The translations under genes were made by a program, and so were the position numbers. From assembly GCA_009780585.1 (NCBI GenBank), contig WQZS01000001.1, positions 1 to 64,000 of the forward strand: a DNA stretch of 64,000 nucleotides. The letters are read 5' to 3'. The notes below the pieces were generated by a model. The model had not been told where the DNA came from, did no database searches, and saw nothing but the letters and a program-made list of their open reading frames with translations. Positions 53,501 through 62,604 of the stretch are shown piece by piece. Every line of letters begins with the position of its first letter. The stretch's first letter is position 1. This DNA is from Defluviitaleaceae bacterium (GTDB lineage Bacteria; Bacillota; Clostridia; Lachnospirales; WQUN01).

Positions 53501-53706
53501 CGATGCTTTGCGCGGAACAAATAATGGTATGTATCGCGGGTGTATTATCGGGCCTTGGTGCGTTATTGATCGGCGGCATCCCATTAACCGGTACGGTTCC
53601 GTTATTGGCGGTTATGTACATCGGCGGGACCGTCATCGGTTCCGTTATCGGTTCCGTCATATTAAATACAAAATCGCTTATAGATATCCTTCAAGTAAGG
53701 GAATAA
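50554..53706 (+). CDS. Large FtsX-like (MacB-type) ABC transporter permease
   Basis: The 1050-residue protein has two FtsX-type units. After TM1 (FLSASLIAVAAFALVAR) there is an outward domain of over 400 residues. Then three membrane segments follow (FVFGITALLIFALAVYLYI, LLFFWVPAVGIGSLAAWFFAL, FIAAIVALIFIGVLSVGFTI). A second unit begins with SALAFTLSFLFIFSLGWVAN, a second outward region, and three final segments (IVIAAAFALSVGMSLLTMM, MVCIAGVLSGLGALLIGGI, AVMYIGGTVIGSVIGSVIL). It belongs with exporters of peptides, lipids or antibiotics. No ATPase is adjacent; the nearest is at 60701. ATG 50554 lies behind GGGGGTT. Confidence 0.82.
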   Translation: MNIFLKSVIRQPVRTFLSASLIAVAAFALVARVTEFAVVRGELFRIESHYRSVGVLSPLRFNNYTTDHDVRRALGIMEANPHVAVSDARRFTQGVLADTLNITAQYQFNYFNPGFHGLDIPLLDHYFIGSIVFEPGLLRGDGPPTMMMQVLVEELLAGDPSVLRDEERSFTNDRGQTSTLTARYVMRFHITEEKAELFKRRAWQPLDGLERGERVLLRAAPIVVYGRQEWYLQPLTENGGFFIKESDGTAIYATLAGLQKTFDLLNENLSSVTVIDTHDMTAIPRFVDRRVTRLMDSPLFSAGRWLTEEDYGKPVAVLPAQLALRRGLHVGETFTVTLRDNPQPAWIDTPSVMPWSSDVENWWENNPSNWWGMIEYAHGDWRDLPTYELTLEVVGVYWFAPPFFTNFTSAEIFIPAGLMPEGFGWDGMPLLTGMYSFVLDSPRSEDIFLRQTREALTEAGFAVVFLPNGFNAFKEAADPILFSVTVNVFVFGITALLIFALAVYLYIRQWRKTMAINRALGIPPLSVLRQLIIPLLFFWVPAVGIGSLAAWFFALSQARKALDSIAVNASESLLAAHWLGVFIAAIVALIFIGVLSVGFTIVHSPVLKQLQGGLVYRKAKSIDPGDVPEGFTVGTFILKPLVRNVLAAYTAPWRFNLRHIIRTPVKSALAFTLSFLFIFSLGWVANTIVFTESEIERLWKTTVIGGELFRNYESEAETTTSYIISPIVWDAIASSGFVTESYLESPVRAGQNVILGVSHLHGLVTENTKTITDEQLGVICDDMAITFIPGFGAEDFTYTQDGSIPVIVRRGMEEINELPFDARIIGAFDGGLRRAVNRFGESEPVYIIPMEAHYAIFSGSWPFYGQRSFNTYRPPYMTARFTINPEMNRKLNYFRGQIEPILRENKMGIIGEIPLLLLMNDDVLHEVIAPMEQNLSLLRILYPIVIAAAFALSVGMSLLTMMKNAVNAAIIRVLGKSKIKTQSMLCAEQIMVCIAGVLSGLGALLIGGIPLTGTVPLLAVMYIGGTVIGSVIGSVILNTKSLIDILQVRE

Positions 53707-53718
53707 CACCCATTTCGC

Positions 53719-53747
53719 TTGCCAACCCCCGCAAAACGTTGCATAAT
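53719..53747 (+). promoter_or_regulatory. SigA-type promoter of the PBP/division run
   Basis: TTGCCA at 53719-53724, 17 bases, CATAAT at 53742-53747, ahead of GCGGAGG and the ATG at 53766. Confidence 0.6.
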
Positions 53748-53765
53748 ACCGTTGCGGAGGTATCG

Positions 53766-54248
53766 ATGCCCGATTATATGGAAACGCAATTGTCGATTTT
53801 GCTCGAGGGCTTGGTCAATAAGGAGAAAGCCTTGACCGAAATCGCCAATATCACCGACAACCAACGCACCGTCATCGAAAGCGGCATGTCCGCCGATGAA
53901 GTGCGCGTCTTTTTGACGGAAATGAATAAAGAAAAGCAGCAATTTATCGATCGGGTAAAGGGCTGCGACAACCTGTTTGAAACAATGTTAAAGGAAATCG
54001 GCACGGAATTGGACGCGCGCCAACATATGTACAAGCCGCAGGTAGCCGAATTGCAAAAATACATACGCCGGGTTATGGACCTGGACGTAAAGATACGCAT
54101 ACAGGAAGAAGGCAATAATAATTTATTGACGGAAAACACCCCGCCGCAGTCCGTACAGCAGAACCTTAAACCCAAACCCAAGCTCCTGCCCCCCGACAAC
54201 GCACGGGTGATTCAAGCGTACGAACACGAAAGGCGATTCCGCGGGTAA
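53766..54248 (+). CDS. Coiled-coil protein, FlgN-like
   Basis: The 160-residue protein is almost wholly helical: an N-terminal coiled coil (ETQLSILLEGLVNKEKALTE), a turn and a second long helix (FLTEMNKEKQQFIDRVKGCD ... YKPQVAELQKYIRRVMDLDV), with a Pro-rich tail. Size and layout resemble FlgN-type flagellar chaperones, but no flagellar genes are near and similarity by eye is weak. It could instead be a cell-envelope coiled-coil protein. Start 53766 follows GCGGAGG; a longer frame to 53508 runs antisense to no known protein and overlaps the permease. It lies 19 bases before the PBP gene. Confidence 0.6.
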   Translation: MPDYMETQLSILLEGLVNKEKALTEIANITDNQRTVIESGMSADEVRVFLTEMNKEKQQFIDRVKGCDNLFETMLKEIGTELDARQHMYKPQVAELQKYIRRVMDLDVKIRIQEEGNNNLLTENTPPQSVQQNLKPKPKLLPPDNARVIQAYEHERRFRG

Positions 54249-54267
54249 GATAATCTCGGAGGTATCC

Positions 54268-57009
54268 ATGGACTATTCCTATTTCGGTAATAAGAAACGT
54301 CGCAGGCAGCTTAATTCGCAGACCACCCGCGTCAGGAACAAAATCGCGTTGCTGGCATTGCGCGTTATGCTGGCCGTCGCCCTCATCGGCGGCTTTGCCG
54401 TTTCGGCGATCGGGTTCGGATTGTACCGCGGTATTATCCTGGCCGCGCCCGAATTTGACCTAACCGTCATCAGCGCGGGCAACGAAGCATCCGTTATTAT
54501 ATGCGGCCATACGTTTGAGGAACTTCACCGCCTGCACGGCGGCGAAAACCGCACTTTCGTAACGCTTGATTATATTTCCCCCCATATGGTCAACGCCATC
54601 GTTGCCATCGAGGATGAACGTTTTTGGCAGCACAACGGCATCGATATCCGCGGGATCGGGCGCGCGCTGCACAACGCCCTTACGACCGACGGCGACACGC
54701 AGGGCGCGAGCACGATCACGCAACAACTGATCAAGAATACCTTCGGATTTTTCGAAGGCGAGCTCGTATGGAAACTGCAAGAACAATGGATGGCCGTACA
54801 AATGGAACGCGAACTGACCGAAATCTTCGGATGTAATATATTAGCCAAGGAATATATCATCGAAATGTATTTGAACGAAATCAACCTCGGCCGTCAAAAT
54901 TACGGCGTACAAGCCGCCGCTATGTTCTACTTCGGTGTGGACGCGATTGATCTGACCGTCGCTCAATCCGCCGTCATCGCCGCCATCACGCAAAATCCCT
55001 CCCGTTTCCCGCCCGACTTGCACCCCGAACGTAATTGGGGACGCGCCCAGGACGTATTGAACAATATGCTCCGCTTGGGCTTTATTACCGAAGAGGAACA
55101 CTTCGAAGCCATGACCACGGACGTATACGCCACCATGATACGCGACGGCTCCAGCATGGCGGTCGTATCCACCATGAGTTGCTACCACGACGCGCTTGTG
55201 GTGCAGGTACGCGACGACTTGATGGCGCTTAACGGTTGGTCCGCCGCGCAAGCCCTGCGCGAAATCTATACCGGGGGTTATCGCATCTATTCCGTGCAAA
55301 ATTTAGCGATGCAGGAAATCGTGGACAGGCACTTCGAAAACGAGGAAAACTTCCCGCAACAGGATTTCCGTATCCATATCGAATTCAATCTGACGGCGCG
55401 TGAAACGTCTTCCGGCCTTCTGCAGAATTTCAGCCGGCAATACACCGCCCGCACTTATGAAGAGTTGGAAGAATTTAAAGAACGTGTCCGGCAAGAAGTC
55501 TTGGAAGTGTACGACGAAATCGTACGCGAACGCCCGATCATCACCCTCCAGCCCCAAGCCGCTTTCGTACTGATCGACCACCATACCGGGCATGTACTGG
55601 CCATGCGCGGCATACGGGGCGAAAAGCAAGCCAGCCGCGTCTTCTGCCGCGCCACACAAGCCACGCGCCAGCCGGGCAGCCAAATGAAGCCGCTCGCGAC
55701 CTTTTTACCCGCTTTTGACTTGGGCCTTTTAACGCCGTCCTCCTCCATCGACGACGTTCCCTTGGTGATCCCGCAATTACCCCCCAACGAAGACCACCGC
55801 GTAAGGAACTGGTACAGGAACCCCCCTTACGAAGGGTTAACCAACCCCCGCCGCGCCATCTACCATTCGGGCAATATCACCAGCACACGCGCGTTGATGG
55901 ATTATGTGGGGCTTAACACCATGTGGGAATACCTGCACCGCTTGGGCCTCACCACGCTCGTGGACGGCGAATGGCGTAACGGGCGCTGGATGACCGACCG
56001 CAACTACGTTACGACCCTCGGCGCGTTGACCGACGGCGTGCGCCTGATTGAATTCGCCGCCGCTTACGCGGCCATCGCCAACGGCGGGCTGTACAACCGT
56101 CCGATCCTGTATTCGCGTGTGGTGGACCGCAACGGCAACGTGATACTTGAAAACCACCACGAACCCCGCCGCGTTATGCGCGACACAACGGCGTACTTGT
56201 TAATCGATACGATGAAGGACACGGTCGTCAGCGGTACGGGTACGGCTATGAACTGGATCGCCAACCCGCAAATGCGCGCGGACATTCCCGTCGCGGGTAA
56301 AACGGGTACCACCGACGATTCCCGCGACTTGGGCTTCAGCGGTTTTACCCCGTACCTCACCGCTTCCCTTTGGTTCGGCAACGACGACAATTTGAACATG
56401 AGCACGCAGATGCGTAACGGCATGGCACGCGCGAGTGCCTACCTCGGACCGTTGTGGCGCAATATCATGCAGGAGATACACGAGGGTTTCGCGCCCAGGC
56501 AATATGACAGGCCGCACGGCATCACCGAACACCGTATTTGCATCGACTCGGGCCATTTGGCCACGGACCTGTGCCGTACGGACCCGCGGGGCAACCGCGA
56601 ACGGCTTGAGATATTCGCCCCGGGTACCGTACCCACGGAAACGTGCGCCGTGCATCAGCAATTTTTGGTATGTACGGACAACCATAACCACCTAGCCGGC
56701 AACAACTGTACGAACACCGTGTATCACATAGGCTTGGTACGCCCCATACCCATCCCCGAGGAATTCGATAGCATGGTTATCAGGGACAGGCAATACGAAC
56801 ACCATCCTTCGGTACGCACGAGCGAAACGTGTACCGTTTGCGCGGGCGGCATGAGCGACGAATGGTGGTGGGATTGGTGGGACCAATTCAACAACCCGTG
56901 GGGACTCCCTCAAACGCCCGATTGGTGGGACGATGACGATGACGGCGACCCCGTGTACGACGTACCGATACCGTTGCCCCCACCCAACGACGGCAGTGAT
57001 GACGATTGA
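54268..57009 (+). CDS. Class A penicillin-binding protein (bifunctional PBP1)
   Basis: Polymerises and cross-links peptidoglycan. In its 913 residues, TM at about 28-55 is followed by the GT51 glycosyltransferase: IVAIEDERFWQHNGIDIRGI with the catalytic Glu, GASTITQQLIKNTF and the KEYIIEMYLNEINLGRQNYG motif. The transpeptidase has S-Q-M-K in RQPGSQMKPLATF, S-G-N in YHSGNITSTRAL and K-T-G in PVAGKTGTTDDS. The C-terminus adds about 200 residues with several Cys and His (ETCAVHQQFLVCTDNHNHLA), then a Trp-rich stretch (EWWWDWWDQFNNPWG) and an acidic end. GGAGGTA lies before the ATG. rsmH begins 11 bases before its stop. Confidence 0.94.
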   Translation: MDYSYFGNKKRRRQLNSQTTRVRNKIALLALRVMLAVALIGGFAVSAIGFGLYRGIILAAPEFDLTVISAGNEASVIICGHTFEELHRLHGGENRTFVTLDYISPHMVNAIVAIEDERFWQHNGIDIRGIGRALHNALTTDGDTQGASTITQQLIKNTFGFFEGELVWKLQEQWMAVQMERELTEIFGCNILAKEYIIEMYLNEINLGRQNYGVQAAAMFYFGVDAIDLTVAQSAVIAAITQNPSRFPPDLHPERNWGRAQDVLNNMLRLGFITEEEHFEAMTTDVYATMIRDGSSMAVVSTMSCYHDALVVQVRDDLMALNGWSAAQALREIYTGGYRIYSVQNLAMQEIVDRHFENEENFPQQDFRIHIEFNLTARETSSGLLQNFSRQYTARTYEELEEFKERVRQEVLEVYDEIVRERPIITLQPQAAFVLIDHHTGHVLAMRGIRGEKQASRVFCRATQATRQPGSQMKPLATFLPAFDLGLLTPSSSIDDVPLVIPQLPPNEDHRVRNWYRNPPYEGLTNPRRAIYHSGNITSTRALMDYVGLNTMWEYLHRLGLTTLVDGEWRNGRWMTDRNYVTTLGALTDGVRLIEFAAAYAAIANGGLYNRPILYSRVVDRNGNVILENHHEPRRVMRDTTAYLLIDTMKDTVVSGTGTAMNWIANPQMRADIPVAGKTGTTDDSRDLGFSGFTPYLTASLWFGNDDNLNMSTQMRNGMARASAYLGPLWRNIMQEIHEGFAPRQYDRPHGITEHRICIDSGHLATDLCRTDPRGNRERLEIFAPGTVPTETCAVHQQFLVCTDNHNHLAGNNCTNTVYHIGLVRPIPIPEEFDSMVIRDRQYEHHPSVRTSETCTVCAGGMSDEWWWDWWDQFNNPWGLPQTPDWWDDDDDGDPVYDVPIPLPPPNDGSDDD

Positions 57010-57925
57010 TTCCTTCAACCATGTACCCGTAATGCCCGATGAAGCGATCCAAGCCTTAAACATCAAACCCGACGGCATTTACGCGGATGGGACACTCGGA
57101 GGGGGCGGCCATGCCGCGCTTATCCTCAACCGATTGGACAAAGGCACGCTCGTCGGCATCGACAGGGACGAAGACGCCTTGCGCGCGGCAAAGGGACGCT
57201 TACCCGGTATAATAACGGTACACGGCAGCTTCCATGACATGGCCGCCATCCTGCGGGAACGGGGCATCGATAAAATCGACGGCGCATTGCTGGATTTGGG
57301 CGTATCGTCGCATCAACTGGACACGGCGGAGCGCGGTTTTTCCTACCGTTTCGACGGTCCGCTGGACATGCGTATGGACCGTTCGCAAGGTTTGACGGCT
57401 TCCGATATCGTAAACACCTACGCGCAAGGCGAAATTACGCAGATATTGTACCGATACGGAGAAGAAAAATACGCCCCGCGCATTGCCCGGGAAATTGCTA
57501 AGGCACGGGAAGCAAAACCCGTCGAAACCACGCGGGAATTAACCGATATCATCGAAACGGCGATCCCCGCCAAGCTGCGGGACAAGCACCCCGCCATGCG
57601 TACCTTTATGGCGCTGCGTATCGCCGTAAACGATGAACTATCGCCCTTGAAAAACGCTTTAACGGAAATCATCGGAATCCTGAACCCCGGCGGACGCATC
57701 GCCGTAATCACCTTCCATTCGTTGGAGGACCGTATCGTAAAGCATACCTTCCGCGAAACGGCAAACCCCTGCGATTGCCCGCGCGACATCCCCTACTGCG
57801 TATGCAAAAAAACCCCACAGGTGCGTGTCGTCACGCGCGGCCCCGTACTACCTAGCGAAAAAGAAATGGCGGAGAACCCACGCGCCCGCAGCGCGAAGCT
57901 CCGCGTTGCGGAGAAGATCGGATGA
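56999..57925 (+). CDS. rsmH: 16S rRNA (cytosine-1402-N4)-methyltransferase
   Basis: RsmH (MraW) methylates C1402 at the ribosomal P site. The 308 residues begin NHVPVMPDEAIQALNIKPDG, then IYADGTLGGGGHAALIL (SAM loop) and LVGIDRDEDAL. DGALLDLGVSSHQLDTAERG, GFSYRFDGPLDMRMD and ITFHSLEDRIVKHTF are family signatures. The start MTIDSF at 56999 aligns with the family N-terminus and overlaps the PBP stop. It leads the division cluster; ftsL overlaps by 4 bases. Confidence 0.95.
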   Translation: MTIDSFNHVPVMPDEAIQALNIKPDGIYADGTLGGGGHAALILNRLDKGTLVGIDRDEDALRAAKGRLPGIITVHGSFHDMAAILRERGIDKIDGALLDLGVSSHQLDTAERGFSYRFDGPLDMRMDRSQGLTASDIVNTYAQGEITQILYRYGEEKYAPRIAREIAKAREAKPVETTRELTDIIETAIPAKLRDKHPAMRTFMALRIAVNDELSPLKNALTEIIGILNPGGRIAVITFHSLEDRIVKHTFRETANPCDCPRDIPYCVCKKTPQVRVVTRGPVLPSEKEMAENPRARSAKLRVAEKIG

Positions 57926-58392
57926 ACCCCAAAGCCCCGAAAAAAAATAATATTATCTACCTAAAGAAGGGCGACCAGGTACATAAGGTGGACGCGCGCA
58001 AGCCGCGTTTTTCCGTCAGCCCCGTGCTGGTATTTACGGTGATCGTAATCTTCGTGGGGGCGCTTGGGAGTGCCGCCGCCGCCGCGCACATGGCCAATAC
58101 AAGGCAAGAGCTCGCTTTCGAGCGGCAAAGGCTCAACGCGCAGTTGGACGCCAACCGCATATTGGCCGGGCAAATCATCCATCCCTTTTCGCTTGAGGAA
58201 ATCGAGCGCATCGCGTACGAGCGGTTGGGGATGGCGCGGCCCGACCCTTCGCAAATCATCTATATCAACGTGCCCCCCGTCAGCCATGTGACATTTAACC
58301 CCGAGGCGGACATCCTACCCCGCGGCACCACGTTTTGGGAGGAAATGGGGGCTTTTTTCCAAGGGGTATTTAATCGGGTATTCGGGGGGTAG
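57922..58392 (+). CDS. ftsL: FtsL-like cell division protein
   Basis: A 156-residue bitopic protein: basic N-terminus, one membrane segment (SPVLVFTVIVIFVGALGSAAA) and an outward coiled coil (ELAFERQRLNAQLDANRILA), then LEEIERIAYERLGMARPDPS, the usual FtsL/DivIC ending, with an extra C-terminal tail of ~45 residues. It would join the FtsQLB complex and control the septal synthase encoded by the next gene, 5 bases downstream. Confidence 0.85.
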   Translation: MNPKAPKKNNIIYLKKGDQVHKVDARKPRFSVSPVLVFTVIVIFVGALGSAAAAAHMANTRQELAFERQRLNAQLDANRILAGQIIHPFSLEEIERIAYERLGMARPDPSQIIYINVPPVSHVTFNPEADILPRGTTFWEEMGAFFQGVFNRVFGG

Positions 58393-58397
58393 CGGTT

Positions 58398-60695
58398 ATG
58401 CCGAAGGACAGGATCAAAAAAAGAAGGCCGTTGCCCAACTCCACGTCCGCGCGGCGGCGCAACCGGCGGGCCGTTTTGATCAGTATTGTCTTTTGCCTGC
58501 TGTTCGGCGGACTCTTATATGAAATATGGTATATACAGACCGTACACGGCGAGGATTACAGCCGCCGCGCCAGCGCGTGGATCATCGACCGCGTGGATCA
58601 CCTCTCCCCCCCCATCGTACCCAACCGCGGGGGGATCATGGACAGGAACATGCAGCCCCTGGCCGTCAGCCACCCCGTTTACAACGTGGTGCTGGACCGC
58701 ACGATGCTCGCCTACCGTGAAAACTTGGCCATCCAGCGCAACACACGCGCGTGGATGGACGACACGTTAACCGCTTTGCACGAAGCGCTGGACATCCCCA
58801 TGGCCGATTTACGCGCGTTGTTCGTACGGGACGCCGACGGCGCGTGGCAATCCGTCATCCGCGACAATTGGTACATCGTGGCGCGTGAAATACCCGCCAA
58901 CATCGCCCTGCCCCTGCGCGACGGGTTCCGCGATATTTATGTAGAGGAAGTATCCCTGCGTGTGTACCCCGACCCTTTCCTGGCGCCACATGTGCTGGGC
59001 TTTACACGGGGGGACGCGCAATGGGGGCTGGAGAGCCGTTATAATACGATGCTTTCCGGTACGCCGGGGCGCATTTTCCGCGCGTTCGGCGCGGACAATA
59101 CCCCAACGCGTGAGGAATTGCCCGTACAGCACGGACTGACTTTAATAACGACGCTCGATTCGGACATACAGCGTTTGGCGCAGGCGACGGTGGACCATAC
59201 CTTGGCGACGGTCCCCGGCGACGCGGTCGCCCTGCTCGTAATGGACCCATTTACGGGGGAAATACTTGCGATGGCGCAAGCCCCCAACTTTTCGCTGGCC
59301 GACCCCGCCAACCACGAACTCTTTACTGACCCCGCCATCGCCGCCGCGTGGGGGCACATGACCACGGAGGAACAAACGAACGCCTGGTTCGGTATATGGC
59401 GCAACTACCACACGACCCGTTCGTTCGAGCCCGGGTCTATTTTTAAGCCCATCGTAATCGCAGCCGCCCTCGAGGAAGGCGTGATTTCCCATAACGACGT
59501 GTTCTTTTGCAACGGCTCGCACAAAGTGGGCGACAGGACGATCAATTGCTTCAACGGCATCGCCCACGGCAGCGTCACCGTATCGGAGGTCATCGAGGTA
59601 TCTTGCAACGTAGCCACGATGCAAATCATGCAGCGGCTGGGAGCGGACGCGTTCTACCGTTACCGCGGCTATTTCGGCTACGGGGAGCGTACGGGGATTG
59701 ATTTGCCCGGCGAGGAGGCCGTTTCCTCCCCGCTGGTTATGTATACGCGGGACCAGTTGGGTCCCGTACAGCTTGCCACAAGCTCCATCGGCCAAGGCTT
59801 TAATAACACGTCGATACAAGCCGCCGCGTCGTTCGCCGCTTTGATCAACGGCGGAAACCTGATGCGGCCCTTTATTGTTTCCCACATCGTGGACGCAAGC
59901 GGCGCGGTCGTGCAGGAAAACCGCCCGCAAGTGATCCGCAGCGTCATTTCCCAAGGCACGTCCGATTGGATACGGCGGGAAATGGAGCTGGTCATCAGCG
60001 GGAACCGCGGCACGGGACGGCAGACGCGCATCCCCGGCCATACCATCGGCGGTAAAACGGGTACGGCGGAACGCGGCGCGGCGCGTGAGGACGTATCGTT
60101 GGGTTATTGGATATTCACACCCGTGGAGAACCCGGAGTTCCTCATCTTCGCCGTTATCGACAACGTTATACCGGGGATGACGGCAGGTAATACCCTCGCG
60201 CCTATTTTGCGCGCCTTCACGGAGGATTTGATCCTGTTAAGGAACCTCCCCCCCTCCGAAGGGCCTTATATGGAAGACTGGCACAGCCCCGTGCTGGGCT
60301 TGGAGCCTATGCCCGACCTTAACGGCCAGCGCGTGACCGACGTCGTCCGTAACCTGATCAACCAAGGCATCCTGTTCCAAATCCACGGCGGCGGTACAAT
60401 CGTGGACCACCACTTCCCCGCCGCGGGTTTCTCCATGCCCCAACCCAACAGCATCCCCGTACAACTCCATACCGACCCCACCACACGCGCGGAAGGCGGC
60501 ATGACCTTCATGCCCAACGTCGTGGACCTTAACGCCGAACAGGCGCACGAATTCGTCCGCGACGCGCTGCTTATGCCGATATTGTTCGGCGGCGAGGGTG
60601 AACGGGCCAACTACGAGGTGTACCGCCAATTCCCCGCTCCGGGTACGGAGGTGCCGCAAGGGATGCAGGTGATGCTGCGGGTGCGTCGGAGGTAG
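58398..60695 (+). CDS. Class B penicillin-binding protein with PASTA repeats (FtsI / SpoVD type)
   Basis: A septal or spore-cortex transpeptidase, 765 residues. TM at about 22-42 (AVLISIVFCLLFGGLLYEIW); a dimerisation domain with RGGIMDRNMQPLAV; transpeptidase motifs S-I-F-K (RSFEPGSIFKPIVIAAALEE), S-C-N (EVIEVSCNVATMQIM) and K-T-G (TIGGKTGTAERG). Two PASTA-like domains follow: MPDLNGQRVTDVVRNLINQG and MPNVVDLNAEQAHEFVRDAL to the end, which suits SpoVD or PBP2x-like proteins. It closes the rsmH-ftsL-PBP run; the genes usually next in the dcw cluster (murE, mraY, murD) are not here. Converges with an ABC gene 5 bases on. Confidence 0.93.
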   Translation: MPKDRIKKRRPLPNSTSARRRNRRAVLISIVFCLLFGGLLYEIWYIQTVHGEDYSRRASAWIIDRVDHLSPPIVPNRGGIMDRNMQPLAVSHPVYNVVLDRTMLAYRENLAIQRNTRAWMDDTLTALHEALDIPMADLRALFVRDADGAWQSVIRDNWYIVAREIPANIALPLRDGFRDIYVEEVSLRVYPDPFLAPHVLGFTRGDAQWGLESRYNTMLSGTPGRIFRAFGADNTPTREELPVQHGLTLITTLDSDIQRLAQATVDHTLATVPGDAVALLVMDPFTGEILAMAQAPNFSLADPANHELFTDPAIAAAWGHMTTEEQTNAWFGIWRNYHTTRSFEPGSIFKPIVIAAALEEGVISHNDVFFCNGSHKVGDRTINCFNGIAHGSVTVSEVIEVSCNVATMQIMQRLGADAFYRYRGYFGYGERTGIDLPGEEAVSSPLVMYTRDQLGPVQLATSSIGQGFNNTSIQAAASFAALINGGNLMRPFIVSHIVDASGAVVQENRPQVIRSVISQGTSDWIRREMELVISGNRGTGRQTRIPGHTIGGKTGTAERGAAREDVSLGYWIFTPVENPEFLIFAVIDNVIPGMTAGNTLAPILRAFTEDLILLRNLPPSEGPYMEDWHSPVLGLEPMPDLNGQRVTDVVRNLINQGILFQIHGGGTIVDHHFPAAGFSMPQPNSIPVQLHTDPTTRAEGGMTFMPNVVDLNAEQAHEFVRDALLMPILFGGEGERANYEVYRQFPAPGTEVPQGMQVMLRVRRR

Positions 60696-60700
60696 GGGAT

Positions 60701-61366
60701 TTACTCCACGATCCGCCCGTCCGAAATTTTTACCACCACATCCGCTTGCTCGGCTACGGCCATGTCGTGGGTGACGACGATCACGCAGACATTCTCCCGC
60801 GTGGCCAGGTCCTTCAGCAATTGCACGATATTTTGGCTGTTTTCGGTATCCAGGTTACCGGTGGGTTCGTCGGCCAGGATGACTTCGGTTTTGGCAGCCA
60901 GCGCACGGGCGATGGCCACGCGTTGTTGTTCCCCGCCGGAAAGCATGGAGGGCAGACGGCGGTGCATGGTGGGGTCGATGCCGACACTTCCCAATTTTTC
61001 GGCGGCGATTTTAACGGCTTCGGCTTTGGGGATGCCGCGGTAAGTAAGCGGGAATGTGACGTTTTCCATGGCGGTGAGCAAAGGGAGCAGGTTTAGGCTT
61101 TGATAGATGATGGATATGTTGTCCAGCCGGAAACGGTCACGGTCGATGCTTTTCGTGTCCTTTTCGCCGTAGGATACCGAACCCTCCGTGGGGATGTCCA
61201 AACCGCCGAGCATGGAAAGTAACGTAGTTTTACCGCTTCCGCTGCGCCCGACCACGGCGTAGAAGGTGCCGGGTAAAAAATCGTAGTCAACGCCGTCCAC
61301 GGCGCGTACGGTATGGGATTTGGTTTTATACAGGTAGCGTACCTCTTTGAGCGATAGGGTTTTCAT
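60701..61366 (-). CDS. ABC transporter ATP-binding protein, LolD/MacB type
   Basis: A 221-residue ATPase: Walker [22 protein letters not shown]-loop [10 protein letters not shown], signature [17 protein letters not shown], Walker [17 protein letters not shown] and H-loop [13 protein letters not shown]. This subtype pairs with FtsX-type permeases, and two such permeases lie directly upstream in the same transcript. AAAGGAA lies before the ATG. Confidence 0.92.
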   Translation of the reverse strand: MKTLSLKEVRYLYKTKSHTVRAVDGVDYDFLPGTFYAVVGRSGSGKTTLLSMLGGLDIPTEGSVSYGEKDTKSIDRDRFRLDNISIIYQSLNLLPLLTAMENVTFPLTYRGIPKAEAVKIAAEKLGSVGIDPTMHRRLPSMLSGGEQQRVAIARALAAKTEVILADEPTGNLDTENSQNIVQLLKDLATRENVCVIVVTHDMAVAEQADVVVKISDGRIVE

Positions 61367-61386
61367 TGATCGATTCCTTTCAAAAA

Positions 61387-62604
61387 TTATTCGTTGTTCT
61401 CACGCAAAATCTTCAATACGTTTGTGCCGGCGGCTTGTACGGCGGCGAAAACGGAGCCCAGTACATAACAAAACGTAAACAAAACAGGCGGGACCCAAAG
61501 GACCTGCCCGAAGGTAATACTGACTATTACAAAACCCGTGACGGCCCCCGGTATACAAAGGACGGCTTGTTCACCCAGCGCGCCCATAAAAACATCCCGC
61601 TTATTTACGCCGATACTGCGCATGACGGCGAATTCGGGTTTCCTGTTGCGCGTCAGCAAATAGCTGGCGATAAAGCCGATAAGGACGGAAATCGCATAGA
61701 TAAACGGCGTCGCCACATCAATGAGTTGGATATTTTGCCTCAGCCTGCGTATTACATTGTTATAAATCCCGTCGAAGATCGTCAGCGAAAACGAAAGTTC
61801 CGTATCCACATCGCCCGGCCGGGCAAACACGCGGACGGCGGCGGACGCGAATTCGCCGATCTTACCGTTGTCGTACAATAAGGCGTTCATATGGTTGCTG
61901 TATTCGGGCAGATAAATTTCCGCCGCCGCCGCGTTAACCGTCCAAAACGGGCTCAAGATCAAACTACCCGCGTTGTGGACGATGCCGACGACACGCAAAT
62001 CCACGGCGGTTTCAAAAATTTCATCAACTTCCATAATTATTTCGCCGTCTATTTCGGTTTCCTTGTAAATGATATTTTCAACCGAAAGGGTAATCATCGG
62101 CTGATTTGCCTCCAATGTCCCAAACAGCGCCGCGTTAACCACCGCAACCGCTTCATCGGTACGGAAGACCCCTTCGTCCCAACCCGGTAAGAAATCAATA
62201 TACGCCCCCGCCATGGGGCTGAGGCGGTCATCGGCTTCAACGGAGGTAATCCCCAGCCATTCACCCACGGGGAGGGGTAGGTTTTCGACGATTTCCAACC
62301 GGCGGTTCAACTCAACGTCCTTTACGTACTCCGCTACCGAACGGGGTACGCTTTCATCGGTAAACAGCAGAATATATTCGATATCGATATCGATGCCGTC
62401 CACTTCCGACGTAATGGGGTCGGAAAGCTCCGCGCGTACCGGGAAGTTATTGATCACATCGTCAAGCTCTTCAACCATGCGGATCCTTGCGCCGGACATG
62501 ATGCCGATCAGCACCACCAGCACCAACGCAAGCGCGGGCACCGTCATACTGCGGAACCCTTCACGCGGCAGGCGTTTCAAAAATGTATATAATATCTCCT
62601 TCAT
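61387..62604 (-). CDS. FtsX-like ABC transporter permease
   Basis: A 405-residue MacB/FtsX-type permease: N-terminal segment SMTVPALALVLVVLIGIMSG, an outward domain of about 220 residues and three C-terminal membrane segments (VATPFIYAISVLIGFIASYL, AVLCIPGAVTGFVIVSITFG, VPPVLFTFCYVLGSVFAAVQ). RKPEFAVMRSIGVNKRDVFM is the family loop contacting the ATPase. Its ATG overlaps the previous gene's stop by 4 bases. Confidence 0.88.
   Translation of the reverse strand: MKEILYTFLKRLPREGFRSMTVPALALVLVVLIGIMSGARIRMVEELDDVINNFPVRAELSDPITSEVDGIDIDIEYILLFTDESVPRSVAEYVKDVELNRRLEIVENLPLPVGEWLGITSVEADDRLSPMAGAYIDFLPGWDEGVFRTDEAVAVVNAALFGTLEANQPMITLSVENIIYKETEIDGEIIMEVDEIFETAVDLRVVGIVHNAGSLILSPFWTVNAAAAEIYLPEYSNHMNALLYDNGKIGEFASAAVRVFARPGDVDTELSFSLTIFDGIYNNVIRRLRQNIQLIDVATPFIYAISVLIGFIASYLLTRNRKPEFAVMRSIGVNKRDVFMGALGEQAVLCIPGAVTGFVIVSITFGQVLWVPPVLFTFCYVLGSVFAAVQAAGTNVLKILRENNE

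Noticed and set aside
53508..53765. N-terminal extension of the FlgN-like gene
   Set aside because: It overlaps the permease 3' end in another frame, has no homology, and a GGAGG site points to 53766.
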